From Polaromonas sp. (lineage in GTDB: Bacteria; Pseudomonadota; Gammaproteobacteria; Burkholderiales; Burkholderiaceae_C): a DNA stretch of 64,000 nucleotides. The notes under the pieces are model-generated. The model was not told where the DNA came from and did not search any database. It was given only the letters and a program-made list of their open reading frames with translations. This document shows positions 46,859 through 56,385 of the stretch, one piece after another. Position 1 is the first letter of the stretch; each line of letters begins with the position of its first letter. Both the position numbers and the translations under genes were made by a program. The stretch is taken from NCBI RefSeq assembly GCF_030680935.1, contig NZ_JAUXUP010000026.1, forward strand, positions 62,001 to 126,000, written 5' to 3'.

Positions 46859-49012
46859 TTACCTGTGCGGCTTGCCGCCGGTGGCCGAATAACGCGCCAT
46901 CAGTGCGGCTTGTGCGCCGTGCCGTCTGCCTTTTTCGGGTGCCCCCACATGCTTGTAACTGCCGTCAGGCTGCAGGTCCCAGGCGTCCTGGCTGTCGTGC
47001 AGGTAAGCGACCAGGCATTCATCGATGATGCGCTGACGGATCATCGGGTCTGTGACCGACCAGGCCAGCTCCACCCGCCTGAGCATGTTGCGGTTCATCC
47101 AGTCGGCACTCGACAGGTACAGCGTCTCCACACCCGCGCAACGGAAGTAGAACACCCGCGAATGCTCCAGAAACCGCCCGACCACCGAACGCACCCGGAT
47201 GTTGTCCGTCACGCCTGGCACGCCGGCCGGCAGCATGCAGGCACCGCGCACCACCAGATCAATCTTCACGCCGCACCGCCCTGCCCTGACCAGCGCGTGC
47301 ATCAAGGCTTCGTCGGTCAGCGCGTTCATCTTGGCCACGATACGTGTGTCCTTGCCCAGTTTGGCAGCTTCGCCCAGTGCATCCATTTTTTCAATCAACT
47401 TGCGGTGCAGCTGAAACGGCGCCACCAGCAGCCGGTTCAGCCGGGGCAACTTGCTCTGGCTGGCCATGTGCACAAAAACATTGTCAATATCTGCTGTGAG
47501 GTCCGCATCTGCGGTGAGGTAACTCACATCGGTGTACAGCCGGGCGGTGTTGGGGTTGTAGTTGCCGGTGGACAAATGGGCATAACGTTTGAGATGTTTG
47601 CCCTCGCGTCGCGTCACCAGCAGCATCTTGGCGTGCGTCTTCAGGCCTACCACCCCATACACCACCTGCGCACCAATTGATTCCAGCATCTCGGCCCAGT
47701 TGATGTTGGCTTCTTCATCAAAGCGGGCTTTCAATTCCAGCACCACCGTGACTTCCTTGCCACGGCGCACCGCCTCGCGCAAAAGCACCATCAGTTCGGA
47801 GTCCGGCCCGGTGCGGTAAATGGTCTGCCGGATGGCCAGCACCTGCGGGTCGTTGACCGCTTCGCGCAGAAAATCAAGCACACCGCCAAAACTCTCAAAA
47901 GGCTGGTGGATGGACACATCCCCGTGTTTGAGCCGTTCAAAAAAAGACTGACCCGGTACCAGTTGCACCGGGTAACAGGCCTTGTAGGGCGGAAAAAGAA
48001 GTTTCGGGTCGTTCACCAGATCCACCAGCTGCGTCAGGCGTACCAGGTTCACCGGGCCATGCACGCGGTACAGCGACTGCGCCGGCAGATTGAACTGCCG
48101 CAGCAAAAAGGCAGAGAGGTATTCCGAGCAGCCGGATGAAACCTCCAGCCGCACCGCCTGACCATAGTGGCGCTGCTCCAGGCCCAGGCGCAGGGCGGTA
48201 CGCAGGTTTCTCACATCGTCTTCGTCCACCGCCAGGTCCGAGTGCCGGGTGACCCGGAACTGCGAGAACTCGCCTACCTCCCGCCCCGGAAACAGGTCGG
48301 TGAGGTGCGCGCGTATCACGCTGGACAGCGACACAAACAGCGATTTTTTATGCGAGCCCTTGTCGGGCATGTGAATCAGCCGCGGCAGCACCCTGGGCAC
48401 CTTGACAATCGCAATGTCGTTTTCGCGGCCAAAAGCATCGCGGCCGCCAAGACGCACAATGAAGTTCAGCGACTTGTTGGCCACCTGCGGAAAAGGGTGA
48501 GACGGGTCCAAGCCCACCGGGATCAGCAGCGGTCTGACCTCGGTATCAAAGTAATTTTTGACCCAGCGGCGCTGCGCAGCATTGCGGTCACCGTGCGACA
48601 CAACGCGTATGCCATGGCGTGCAAATTCGGGCATCAAGGCGTCGTTGTACAGCGCGTACTGCCGCTCCACCATGTCGTGCACAGAAGCCGACAAGGTCTG
48701 AAATGACTGTTCCGAGTAGCCGGCCTTGGCCTCCTGCTGCACGGCTGCCGTCAGGTGCAGCGCTGCGCGCACTTCAAAAAACTCGTCCAGGTTGGAAGAA
48801 ACAATACACAGAAAGCGCAGGCGCTCCAGCAGCGGGACCTCAGGGCGTTTGGCCCAGTCCAGCACCCGCTCATTGAAGGCCAGAATGCTCTGGTCCCTGT
48901 CCAGAAACCGCACGGCAGGTGAAGTTGGCGGGGTAGTCACAACAGGCGTGGAAGGTGTTTGGCGCATACAAATTTCAGGCGAGGCGTTGGCCTCTTGTTC
49001 TTTTGTCATCAT
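46859..49012 (-). CDS. ppk1: Polyphosphate kinase 1
   Basis: 717 residues. Makes polyphosphate from ATP. N-terminal domain FLDRDQSILAFNERVLDWAK; HPFPQVANKSLNFIV; the phosphohistidine region in VVGLKTHAKMLLVTRREGKH; LSTGNYNPNTARLYTDVSYL; C-terminal SSADWMNRNMLRRVELAWSV. ATG 49012, with a second ATG next to it. A strong Pho box 28 bp upstream suggests induction on phosphate limitation. Confidence 0.96.
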   Translation of the reverse strand: MMTKEQEANASPEICMRQTPSTPVVTTPPTSPAVRFLDRDQSILAFNERVLDWAKRPEVPLLERLRFLCIVSSNLDEFFEVRAALHLTAAVQQEAKAGYSEQSFQTLSASVHDMVERQYALYNDALMPEFARHGIRVVSHGDRNAAQRRWVKNYFDTEVRPLLIPVGLDPSHPFPQVANKSLNFIVRLGGRDAFGRENDIAIVKVPRVLPRLIHMPDKGSHKKSLFVSLSSVIRAHLTDLFPGREVGEFSQFRVTRHSDLAVDEDDVRNLRTALRLGLEQRHYGQAVRLEVSSGCSEYLSAFLLRQFNLPAQSLYRVHGPVNLVRLTQLVDLVNDPKLLFPPYKACYPVQLVPGQSFFERLKHGDVSIHQPFESFGGVLDFLREAVNDPQVLAIRQTIYRTGPDSELMVLLREAVRRGKEVTVVLELKARFDEEANINWAEMLESIGAQVVYGVVGLKTHAKMLLVTRREGKHLKRYAHLSTGNYNPNTARLYTDVSYLTADADLTADIDNVFVHMASQSKLPRLNRLLVAPFQLHRKLIEKMDALGEAAKLGKDTRIVAKMNALTDEALMHALVRAGRCGVKIDLVVRGACMLPAGVPGVTDNIRVRSVVGRFLEHSRVFYFRCAGVETLYLSSADWMNRNMLRRVELAWSVTDPMIRQRIIDECLVAYLHDSQDAWDLQPDGSYKHVGAPEKGRRHGAQAALMARYSATGGKPHR

Positions 49013-49039
49013 TCTGACTCATCAGTGTGGTCGCAATTG

Positions 49040-49057
49040 GTGACAGTTGTGTGACAG
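49040..49057 (-). promoter_or_regulatory. Pho box upstream of ppk1
   Basis: Read on the minus strand: CTGTCAC ACAA CTGTCAC, two identical 7-mers with a 4-bp spacer, the best single match to the PhoB consensus in the window. No strong -10 is obvious at the expected distance (CACACT is the nearest). Confidence 0.8.
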
Positions 49058-49084
49058 CCTTGTTGCAAATCAATGACAAGTCGA

Positions 49085-50152
49085 TCAGGTCAGCGCCTGC
49101 ACCGCAGTGGTCTTGACTTCAGCCTGCGCATGGGCCGGCACAAGATGCCGCTCAAACAGCTGCGCGGCATGCTCCCAGCTGAAGTCCAGCGCACGGGCAC
49201 GCGCCGCGTGACGCGGCACCTGCATGGCCTGGTAGCTGGCCTGCTTCAGGTCCTGGTCCATCACACCCCCATGACAACTGCCGTCAGGTTTTCCCAGCAC
49301 CTCCAGAGGGCCGTCCACCGGATAAGCCGCCACCGGTGTGCCGCAGGCCATGGCCTCCAGCATCACCAGACCAAAGGTTTCTGACCGACTGGGAAACACG
49401 AATACATCGGCCGCCGCGTACACCCGGGCCAGCTCGTCGCGCGGCAACACGCCCAGCCAGCGCACCTGCGGATACCGCTCTTTGAGCGACGCTTCCAGTG
49501 GGCCTACACCACACACCACCTTGGTCCCCGGAATGTCCAGTGCCAAAAAGGTATCGATGTTTTTTTCATAGGACACGCGCCCCACAAACAGCGAGACCGG
49601 CCGCACCAACGTACCCATGGGAGGGTAGAGCCGCGCCTCGGGATAAAAAGCAAACAGCTCAGTGTCCACACCATGCGTCCAGCTGCGCAGATTGCGAAAG
49701 CCACGCTTTTCCAGCATGTTCAACACGCCGTTGGTGGGCACCATCACACCTGATGACGGCTTGTGAAAATGGCGAAACAGCGCATACCCCCAGGACAGCG
49801 GTATTTTCAGCGCAGCGTTGAGGATTTCCGGAAATTTGGTGTGAAACGCGGTCGTGAACTGCAAGCCCCGCTTCAGACAATACCCGCGCGCCGCCCAGCC
49901 CAGCGGACCTTCGGTGGCAATATGAATCGCGTCCGGCTGCAAGGCATCCATCTTCGCGCTAAGCAAAGCCTTGGGGCGAATCGCCAGGTCAATGCCCGCG
50001 TACCCCGGGCAAGGCCGCGTTTTGAACAGGCCCGGGTGAATGACCTCGACCCGGTGGCCAAGGTCTTCCAGCTCGCGCACCAGCTCTACCAGGGTGGTGA
50101 CAACGCCGTTGACCTGTGGCTGCCAGGCATCGGTAATCAAAGCGATCTTCAT
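49085..50152 (-). CDS. GT4 glycosyltransferase, Agt/MgtA-like (lipid glycosylation)
   Basis: 355 residues. GT-B fold: [20 protein letters not shown] and the donor-binding E-x7-E motif within [20 protein letters not shown]. Its ATG overlaps the phosphoesterase gene by 4 nt. In Agrobacterium and other bacteria, Agt-type enzymes of this family glycosylate diacylglycerol during phosphate starvation, using diacylglycerol released by PlcP. The same neighbourhood here supports that role (inference). Alternative: another mannosyl- or glucosyltransferase of envelope lipids. Confidence 0.82.
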   Translation of the reverse strand: MKIALITDAWQPQVNGVVTTLVELVRELEDLGHRVEVIHPGLFKTRPCPGYAGIDLAIRPKALLSAKMDALQPDAIHIATEGPLGWAARGYCLKRGLQFTTAFHTKFPEILNAALKIPLSWGYALFRHFHKPSSGVMVPTNGVLNMLEKRGFRNLRSWTHGVDTELFAFYPEARLYPPMGTLVRPVSLFVGRVSYEKNIDTFLALDIPGTKVVCGVGPLEASLKERYPQVRWLGVLPRDELARVYAAADVFVFPSRSETFGLVMLEAMACGTPVAAYPVDGPLEVLGKPDGSCHGGVMDQDLKQASYQAMQVPRHAARARALDFSWEHAAQLFERHLVPAHAQAEVKTTAVQALT

Positions 50153-51012
50153 GCGGCCACCGTGCTGCTGACATGGCCGAGACCACGGGTTTCGTGCGCA
50201 GGCGCCCAGTGCAGCAGCTCCAGCCTGCCGTCGAAGTGCTCTACCAGCGCGGTGCGGCTTTCCACCCAGTCACCGTCGTTGCAATACAGCACACCGTTGA
50301 TGTCGCGCATCTCTGCGCGGTGAATGTGGCCGCAGACCACACCCTGATGGCCCTTGCGCCGCGCCTCGTTGGCCACGGCCACCTCAAAATCGGTCACATA
50401 GTTCAACGCGCTTTTGACCTTTTGCTTGAGGTAAGCCGACAGCGACCAGTACGGCAGGCCCATGCGGGCACGCAGGCTGTTCAGGTAGCGATTGAGTTTG
50501 AGTGTGAATTCATAGAGGTTGTCGCCCACAATGGCGAGCCACCTGGCGCATTGCACCACTGCATCGAAATAGTCTCCGTGGATCACCCACAGATTGCGGC
50601 CGTCGGCGGTGGTGTGCACCGCCTCTTCCATGACCTCGATGCCGCCGAACTGGTGGCCAATAAATTCACGCGCAAACTCATCATGGTTGCCGGGCACATA
50701 CACCACGCGGCAACCCTTGCGCGCTCGACGCAGCAGCTTTTGCACCACATCGTTGTGGGTTTGCGGCCAGTACCATTTGCGCCGCAACTGCCAGCCATCC
50801 ACAATGTCGCCGACCAGGTACAGGTAGTCGCTGGGGTGCGCCTTCAAAAAGTCCAGCAGCGCAGTGGCCTGGCAGCCGGGCGTGCCCAGGTGCAGATCCG
50901 AGATAAAGATGGTGCGGTAACGCTTGCGCAGCGCATCCTCGTCATGGTCGTCATCAGGCTCTGGCGCACCGCCGTTGTTGAGCGGGCCCAGCTTGTCGAA
51001 CATCGTGCGCAT
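50149..51012 (-). CDS. PlcP-like metallophosphoesterase (phospholipase C type)
   Basis: 287 residues. Calcineurin-like motifs: [61 protein letters not shown] and [10 protein letters not shown]. Often annotated as UDP-2,3-diacylglucosamine hydrolase-like, but it is longer than LpxH and has the features I remember for PlcP, the phospholipase C used by Sinorhizobium and marine bacteria to degrade phospholipids when phosphate is scarce. The start overlaps the olsB stop by 1 nt and its stop overlaps the glycosyltransferase start. Functional call is inference from family and context. Confidence 0.78.
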   Translation of the reverse strand: MRTMFDKLGPLNNGGAPEPDDDHDEDALRKRYRTIFISDLHLGTPGCQATALLDFLKAHPSDYLYLVGDIVDGWQLRRKWYWPQTHNDVVQKLLRRARKGCRVVYVPGNHDEFAREFIGHQFGGIEVMEEAVHTTADGRNLWVIHGDYFDAVVQCARWLAIVGDNLYEFTLKLNRYLNSLRARMGLPYWSLSAYLKQKVKSALNYVTDFEVAVANEARRKGHQGVVCGHIHRAEMRDINGVLYCNDGDWVESRTALVEHFDGRLELLHWAPAHETRGLGHVSSTVAA

Positions 51013-51866
51013 CAGGCCGCCCCGGCAGAAAAGTGTTTGCGATAACGCGGCGGCAAATCGGCAATACGCATCATCATCGGCAGATCGGCAGAGTTGAAAT
51101 CAGGGTCCCAGGCTGGCGCGCCCAGCACCTTGGCACCCAGGCGCAGGTAGCCCCGGATCAGCGCTGGTGGCTCTACATCGAGCGAGTCGTCCATGCGCTC
51201 CACCGGCAGCGGCAGGCGCGGCGTCACATGAAACTCAATCGGTGCCAGATGTGTTTGCCGCACCTGGCGCCAGATGCTGGCGGCCGCCTGCCCGCTGGAG
51301 GCCCCGGTGTGCTGCATGGGGATGCTGGCGCAGCCAATCATGGTGTCCAGCTGGTTGCGCGCCATGAACTCGGCCAGCGCGCCCCAGAGCGCCAGAATCA
51401 CGCCGCCGTGCCGGTGCTCGGCATGCACGCAGCTGCGGCCGAGTTCAACCATACGTTCGCGCAAAAAACGCAGCCGCGTCAGGTCAAACTCGGTGTCGCT
51501 GTAGGTGCTGCCGGCGCGTTTGGCCTGGGTGGGCGTGAGCACGCGGTAAGTGCCTATGACCTCCTGGCTGGCTTGGTCGCGCACCAGCAGGTGTTCGCAG
51601 AAATCATCAAACAGGTCGATGTCGTGGCCCGGCACTGTGTTGGGCAGGGTGGCGCCCATCTCGAGCGCGAAGACCTGGTACCTCAGACGCTGCGCCTGCC
51701 GGACTTCATCCTGGTGCCTGGCCCAGCTGACCTGGATTTTGCCCATGGCAGGCCTTTGAACAGCGGCTGGAACGGTTGCATGAGAGCTTTGATGAAGTAA
51801 CCCCCGTGAAAAGTGCCCGGGGGCGACTGGCGACAAAGCAAACGTGGGATTCGGCAGTTCTTTCAT
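51012..51866 (-). CDS. olsB: L-ornithine N-acyltransferase (ornithine lipid synthesis)
   Basis: 284 residues from ATG 51866, preceded by AAGGAG at 5-nt spacing. OlsB-type GNAT fold: QRLRYQVFALEMGATLPNT, DFCEHLLVRDQASQEVIGTY, ELGRSCVHAEHRHGGVILAL, MIGCASIPMQHTG. The enzyme N-acylates ornithine with a 3-hydroxy fatty acid to lyso-ornithine lipid. An OlsA-type acyltransferase is not in the window. Ornithine lipids replace phospholipids on phosphate starvation, consistent with the phoX and plcP neighbours. Confidence 0.88.
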   Translation of the reverse strand: MKELPNPTFALSPVAPGHFSRGLLHQSSHATVPAAVQRPAMGKIQVSWARHQDEVRQAQRLRYQVFALEMGATLPNTVPGHDIDLFDDFCEHLLVRDQASQEVIGTYRVLTPTQAKRAGSTYSDTEFDLTRLRFLRERMVELGRSCVHAEHRHGGVILALWGALAEFMARNQLDTMIGCASIPMQHTGASSGQAAASIWRQVRQTHLAPIEFHVTPRLPLPVERMDDSLDVEPPALIRGYLRLGAKVLGAPAWDPDFNSADLPMMMRIADLPPRYRKHFSAGAA

Positions 51867-51909
51867 GATGACTCCTTGTTGTCTTTGAATAATCAAGTGC
51901 AAACGCTGT

Positions 51910-51934
51910 AAAAAAGCCCCGTTGCAGGGGCTTT
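51910..51934 (-). terminator. Intrinsic terminator after phoX
   Basis: On the minus strand: AAAGCCCC, loop TGCAAC, GGGGCTTT and a T-run. Located between phoX and olsB, it would end phoX transcription or limit read-through into olsB-plcP-agt. The short region after it shows no clear Pho box. Confidence 0.85.
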
Positions 51935-51945
51935 GTGATGACTGA

Positions 51946-53904
51946 CTAGGTGCCGACAATGCCGCCGTCTTTGCGACGGATGACCACGGTGGCCGAACGC
52001 GGTCGGCCACCGGTGGGCCCGTCCGGCCAGTGACTGACCGCCTTGGGCTGGGCCGGGTCACCGCGCTCACTGGCGGTTTCTCCCGGGTGCTGGATATTGA
52101 TAAACACTGCGCGGCGGTCCGGCGTAAAGGTCACGCCGGTGATCTCGCAACCGGCCGGGCCGGTCAGAAAGCGCTTGGTCTCGCCAGTGGCCGGATCGGC
52201 GCACAACATCATGTTGTTGCCTATGTTCTTGTAGCCACCTTTGTGCATGGCCGAGGTGGAAATGTCGGTCTGTATCCACAACATGCCGCCAGCGTCAAAC
52301 TGCAGGCCATCGGGGCTGCCATACATGTCGCCCTTGATCGTGCCCCGGTACTCGGCTTTTTCAGCATTCGGGTCACCGGCCAATGCAAAGTGCATCCAGC
52401 GGAACTCGGTGGCGCTGGCGTCGCCGTCCAGCCGGCTGGCGCTGCCGCCCGGGCTGCCCTTGCCTTCACGCCAGCGAATGATGTGGCCCATGATGTTGTC
52501 GTTGCGCGGGTTGGCCGCATTGGCCATACGCGCCGGCTGGCTGCCCTGCCCCCGGTTGCTGTTGTTGGTCAGCGTCACAAACACCTCACCGGTGTTGGGG
52601 TGCACAGCCACCCACTCCGGCCGGTCCATCTTGGTGGCACCGGCCACATCAGCGGCCTGGCGGCACTTGACCACCACGTCGGCCTGGCTGGCAAAGCCGT
52701 TGGCGGCGGTCAGCTTGTCTTGCCCCTGCACCAGCGGCAACCAGCGGCCATAACCCTGCTCGTCAAAACGGGCCACGTACAGCGTGCCATGGTCCAGCAG
52801 CTCTTTGTTGGCGCGGTATCCGCCGGGCTTGACCTTGTCGCGGCTGACAAATTTGTAGATGTACTCAAAACGCTCGTCGTCACCCATGTACACCACAGCG
52901 CGGCCATCGCGCGACAGCGTGGTGGTGGCGCCTTCGTGTTTGAAGCGGCCCAGCGCCGTGCGCTTGATCGGGGTTTGTGTCGGGTCTTGTGGGTCGATCT
53001 CGACCACCCAGCCAAAACGGTTGGCCTCGTTGGGGTGTTTCACCGCATTGAAACGCTCATCAAACTCATGCCAGCGGTAACCAAAACCCTTGGCTGTCAT
53101 GCCATAACGCGCCTCGTCCGGGCCAGGCTTGTCGCCCGTGGCAAAGTAGCCGTTCCAGTTTTCTTCACAGGTCAAAAACGTGCCCCAGGGGGTTTGACCG
53201 GCTGCGCAATTGTTCAGAGTGCCCAAAGGACGCATGCCTTCAGGGTCGGCTGCCGTTTTCAGCAAGGCATGGCCGGCGGCCGGGCCGCTGAACTGCATGG
53301 GTGTGCTGGCAGTGATGCGGCGCGCATAACGCGAGTTGGGCATGACGCGCCAGACACCGGCACGCTCTACCACCTCAATCACGCTGACGCCGTGGGCCGC
53401 TTGGGACTTGCGCACTTTTTCAGCCGTCCAGGTCAACATGCCATCGCTGTGCAGCAGACCGTCGTCGGTGTACTCGTGGTTGATGGCCAGCAGGCCATGG
53501 CGCGGATTTTTGTCCAGCGGAAAATACTCCATGCCGTCGTGGTGCATGCCCGACTGCAGCAATTGCTCTTGCCAGCTGTTCGATGCATCGGCATTAAAAG
53601 CCGTCGCCGCAGAACCGGCAATACCGGTCGCATCACCCCAGCGGTACAGCACCTGGGCATCGTATTCAGGCGGCACCACCAGCGCGTCGGCACTGGACAC
53701 CGGCACACCGGTGAAGCCCAGCGCCTTGCCCTTGGCTGCCGTGGCGGCATTAGCAGTCAGGGTGTGCGAGCCCATCAGCAAAGCCACAGCCGCTGTGGTG
53801 CAACGCAACACATGGCGCCGCTCGCCGTCTATTTCGTGGATAGAGGGGTTGGGCGTGTTGTTGACGCCGTACTGCTCAGAATCCCCTGCAAAACCTTGAC
53901 CCAT
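51946..53904 (-). CDS. phoX: PhoX-type alkaline phosphatase
   Basis: 652 residues. Secreted phosphomonoesterase that uses Ca and Fe. The N-terminus contains a twin-arginine motif ERRHVLRCTTAAVALLMGSH, so export is by Tat. Family blocks: NHEYTDDGLLH, LNNCAAGQTPWGTFLTCEEN (with the iron-ligand Cys), ERFEYIYKFVSRD, RPEWVAVHPNTGEVFVTLTN and SPDGLQFDAGGMLWIQTD. A triple Pho box lies 65 bp upstream. Confidence 0.95.
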   Translation of the reverse strand: MGQGFAGDSEQYGVNNTPNPSIHEIDGERRHVLRCTTAAVALLMGSHTLTANAATAAKGKALGFTGVPVSSADALVVPPEYDAQVLYRWGDATGIAGSAATAFNADASNSWQEQLLQSGMHHDGMEYFPLDKNPRHGLLAINHEYTDDGLLHSDGMLTWTAEKVRKSQAAHGVSVIEVVERAGVWRVMPNSRYARRITASTPMQFSGPAAGHALLKTAADPEGMRPLGTLNNCAAGQTPWGTFLTCEENWNGYFATGDKPGPDEARYGMTAKGFGYRWHEFDERFNAVKHPNEANRFGWVVEIDPQDPTQTPIKRTALGRFKHEGATTTLSRDGRAVVYMGDDERFEYIYKFVSRDKVKPGGYRANKELLDHGTLYVARFDEQGYGRWLPLVQGQDKLTAANGFASQADVVVKCRQAADVAGATKMDRPEWVAVHPNTGEVFVTLTNNSNRGQGSQPARMANAANPRNDNIMGHIIRWREGKGSPGGSASRLDGDASATEFRWMHFALAGDPNAEKAEYRGTIKGDMYGSPDGLQFDAGGMLWIQTDISTSAMHKGGYKNIGNNMMLCADPATGETKRFLTGPAGCEITGVTFTPDRRAVFINIQHPGETASERGDPAQPKAVSHWPDGPTGGRPRSATVVIRRKDGGIVGT

Positions 53905-53968
53905 GAATCACTCTCCATCGCGTTTTTTGACTGATGCGAGGATTCTGGAAGGCAGCGGTTACGTGATC

Positions 53969-53997
53969 ATGTCAGTTTGATGGCAGTTTGATGACAG
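53969..53997 (-). promoter_or_regulatory. Triple Pho box upstream of phoX
   Basis: On the minus strand three 7-mers, CTGTCAT, CTGCCAT and CTGACAT, are each separated by CAAA, giving an exact 11-bp period over 29 bp. This would bind at least one PhoB dimer and probably an array. No obvious -10 follows at 10-11 bp. Confidence 0.85.
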
Positions 53998-54015
53998 GGG
54001 GTTGGGGTGGTGGCT

Positions 54016-54072
54016 TGCTATTGAATAAATAGCTGCTTGCGCAGGTGGGAAAAGGGCTGGGGGCCTAAATTG
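54016..54072. repeat. Dispersed family B repeat
   Basis: The plus strand reads TGCTATTGAATAAATAGCTG, CTTGCGCAGG, then AAAAGGGCTGGGGGCCTAAA. One of the best copies. The rest of this 382-bp spacer (53905-54286) holds the phoX Pho boxes and otherwise no gene I can support. Confidence 0.7.
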
Positions 54073-54286
54073 GTATGTATTGTTGTGTGGCCACAAAGTC
54101 CCGCTTTCGATAGCCAGCGCCCGTCGTCCCCGTGACTTGTTCAGATACCAGACCGTGGGCCGGTCGGCTCGGGTTGACCGAATTCGATTGAATCCTTTGG
54201 AGGAGGCAAATCACAATCGGCTACAGCCGGTAATGCAGCAGCCCAACCAGCGGTGAGCTCGTCGGCCAGCACATTCGGAGTCAGAA

Positions 54287-55249
54287 TCAGGTCTGATGGG
54301 TAAGCTCAAGCCGCTGCGCCACCAGACGCACCAGGGCGCGTGCGTTGGCACCCGCGGTATGTACGGGCAAGGTCAGGGCCTGAACGCAGTCGCCCTCCGC
54401 AATGGGCAAATGCCAGTCCGGCAGCAGGTTGTGCAAGCGCCCGGCCGCGACGTCCTCTTGCACGCAAAAGTCGGGTGCCAACACGACCCCTTGGCCGAGC
54501 CGCGCCAACGTTACCAGGGCTTCGAGGCTGTCGGCGCTGATGTGCGGCTGCAGCTCCACGGTTTCGCTCATCTTGCCGCTGCGGCGGTGCCATTGCAGCG
54601 GCCAAATTTGCGCGCCGCCTTCGAGCATGAGCAAAGGCCATTGCTGCAACGCCGCCGGACCCGCCAAGGGCATTGGTGTGGTGCCGTATGCACCAATCAA
54701 AAAGCGCAGCACCGGCTGGGCCACGCAGTCCTCCGGCGGCTTGCGGGTGATGCGAAAGGCCACATCCACACCCTCGCGCACCAGGTCGACCCGCCGCTCG
54801 GTGAACATCAACTCCATGGCCACGCCAGGATGCGTGCGGCCAAACTCGGCCAGTAAAGGCAACAACACGCTGTAGCCGAAGGCGCGCATGCTTGTGATGC
54901 GCAACCGCCCCTGCAGGGCATCGCCCTCCTTGCGCAACGCCATGCGTGCCGCGTTAGCGGCTTCGTGCACGACCTGGGCCCTCGATGCCAGCGCGCGCCC
55001 GGCCTCGGTCAACCCCAGCGAGCGAGTGGTGCGTGCCAGCAGTGTCTGGCCGACTATCTGCTCCATGGCGGCCACGCGGCGGCTGACGGCAGCACGGGTC
55101 AGCCCCAGCTGGCGCGCTGCCCGTGAAAAGCTGCCGGCCGCGACCACGTGGGCAAATAGCTCCAGTGCGTTGGCATCCAAGGCCGAGGCCTCGCGATGGC
55201 GGTGTAGTCGGGTTGCTGACAAGGCAACTGCGTCTTTTGGTGAGCTCAT
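54287..55249 (-). CDS. LysR family transcriptional regulator
   Basis: 320 residues from ATG 55249 (a TTG six codons upstream is possible). The winged HTH is LELFAHVVAAGSFSRAARQL followed by GLTRAAVSRRVAAMEQ, and the effector domain follows (GRLRITSMRAFGYSVLLPLL). It is divergent from the hydrolase gene, 89 bp apart, so it probably controls it. Effector unknown. Confidence 0.92.
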   Translation of the reverse strand: MSSPKDAVALSATRLHRHREASALDANALELFAHVVAAGSFSRAARQLGLTRAAVSRRVAAMEQIVGQTLLARTTRSLGLTEAGRALASRAQVVHEAANAARMALRKEGDALQGRLRITSMRAFGYSVLLPLLAEFGRTHPGVAMELMFTERRVDLVREGVDVAFRITRKPPEDCVAQPVLRFLIGAYGTTPMPLAGPAALQQWPLLMLEGGAQIWPLQWHRRSGKMSETVELQPHISADSLEALVTLARLGQGVVLAPDFCVQEDVAAGRLHNLLPDWHLPIAEGDCVQALTLPVHTAGANARALVRLVAQRLELTHQT

Positions 55250-55338
55250 GTAAACAGTGTGACTCAAAAATAGAGTCTATTCAACAGATTAGTACAAATC
55301 TACCATGCAGCTTCATGAACCAACTGTTTGGAGTTGCT

Positions 55339-56385
55339 ATGTCCTTTGCCTTGTCCGCCGCCGCCCCTGCCACGTATGCAAGGGCTACCTTGGAATCCCC
55401 CGACCAGGCACACCTGCACGCCCATCTGCCGTTCCAGGATGAACCAGACCCGCAGGACGCGCAGGTAGACATGGACGCGGTGCAATTTGCCGCCACGGAT
55501 GGTCACCCTCTGCACGGGCACTGGTTTGTGCCGCAGCACCAAGGTGCCCATGCGGTGGCGGTCATGGCGCCCGCCACCGGTGTTCCGCAGCGCTACTATC
55601 ACGCCTTTGCCCGCTGGCTTGCCGCTCGTGGCTATGCCGTGTTGTGCTTTGACTACCGCGGAATGGGTAAGCGCAACGGTGCCAATGCCAGTGCCAGTGG
55701 GCGCACCGGCATGCGCGAGTGGGTGCGCCACGACCTCTCGGGTGCGCTGGCCTGTGCGAAGGCGCGTAGCACCCAAAGCGACCAGCACTTGCCCCTGCTG
55801 TGGGTCGGGCACTCGTTAGGAGGCAATGGATTGCCGCTGGTACAGGGGCTTGAGCACATCAACGCGGTCATTACCCTCGGTTCCCAATTCGGGTACTGGA
55901 AACTGTGGCCACGTGGATGGCACCGCCAGGTTACCCGTGTGTTTTTTGGGCGCTGGGTCCCGCTGTTGGTGCGTCTGACCGGCAAGCTGCCCGGCTGGGC
56001 GTTGGGTGGTGGCGAGACGCTGCCCGGGGCTGCCGCCATGGACTGGGCTCGATGGGGCATGTCGCCCGGATACTTTCGCGATGACCCGGCCTGCGAGGGC
56101 TGGTATCAGCCCGACCAATTTCAGGGGCACATGCAACTGTGGAGCATTGACGACGACAAAACATTTGGTCCAGTCGATGCGGTGGATGCACTAGCGGCGT
56201 GCTTTGGCCAGAGCGCAGGCCAAGTCGAGCGTTTGCACCTGCACCCACGCGCGGTAGGACGCAAAGCGGTCGGGCATTTTGGCGTGTTCCAGCGCGTGGC
56301 GGAAGCAAAAATTTGGCCCCTGGTGTTAAACCACATCGAGGCCAAGGTACCACTTTTGCGCCCTGGGGTAGGCGTTTATTCCTAG
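55339..56385 (+). CDS. Alpha/beta hydrolase family protein
   Basis: 348 residues from ATG 55339, chosen for GGAG at 5-nt spacing; ATG 55315 lacks one. The nucleophile elbow is WVGHSLGGNGLPLVQGL, the oxyanion side is VMAPATGVPQRYYHAFARW, and YAVLCFDYRGMGKRNG is a typical strand-loop. A likely acid and His are in the C-terminal part (LWSIDDDKTFGP; AVGHFGVFQ). Substrate unknown; regulated probably by the divergent LysR. Confidence 0.85.
   Translation: MSFALSAAAPATYARATLESPDQAHLHAHLPFQDEPDPQDAQVDMDAVQFAATDGHPLHGHWFVPQHQGAHAVAVMAPATGVPQRYYHAFARWLAARGYAVLCFDYRGMGKRNGANASASGRTGMREWVRHDLSGALACAKARSTQSDQHLPLLWVGHSLGGNGLPLVQGLEHINAVITLGSQFGYWKLWPRGWHRQVTRVFFGRWVPLLVRLTGKLPGWALGGGETLPGAAAMDWARWGMSPGYFRDDPACEGWYQPDQFQGHMQLWSIDDDKTFGPVDAVDALAACFGQSAGQVERLHLHPRAVGRKAVGHFGVFQRVAEAKIWPLVLNHIEAKVPLLRPGVGVYS

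Noticed and set aside
54140-54300. Open minus-strand stretch encoding roughly 50 residues (includes ADELTAGWAAALPA)
   Set aside because: No start codon with a ribosome-binding site, overlaps the end of the LysR gene, and no family recognised. Possibly a gene remnant, but unsupported.
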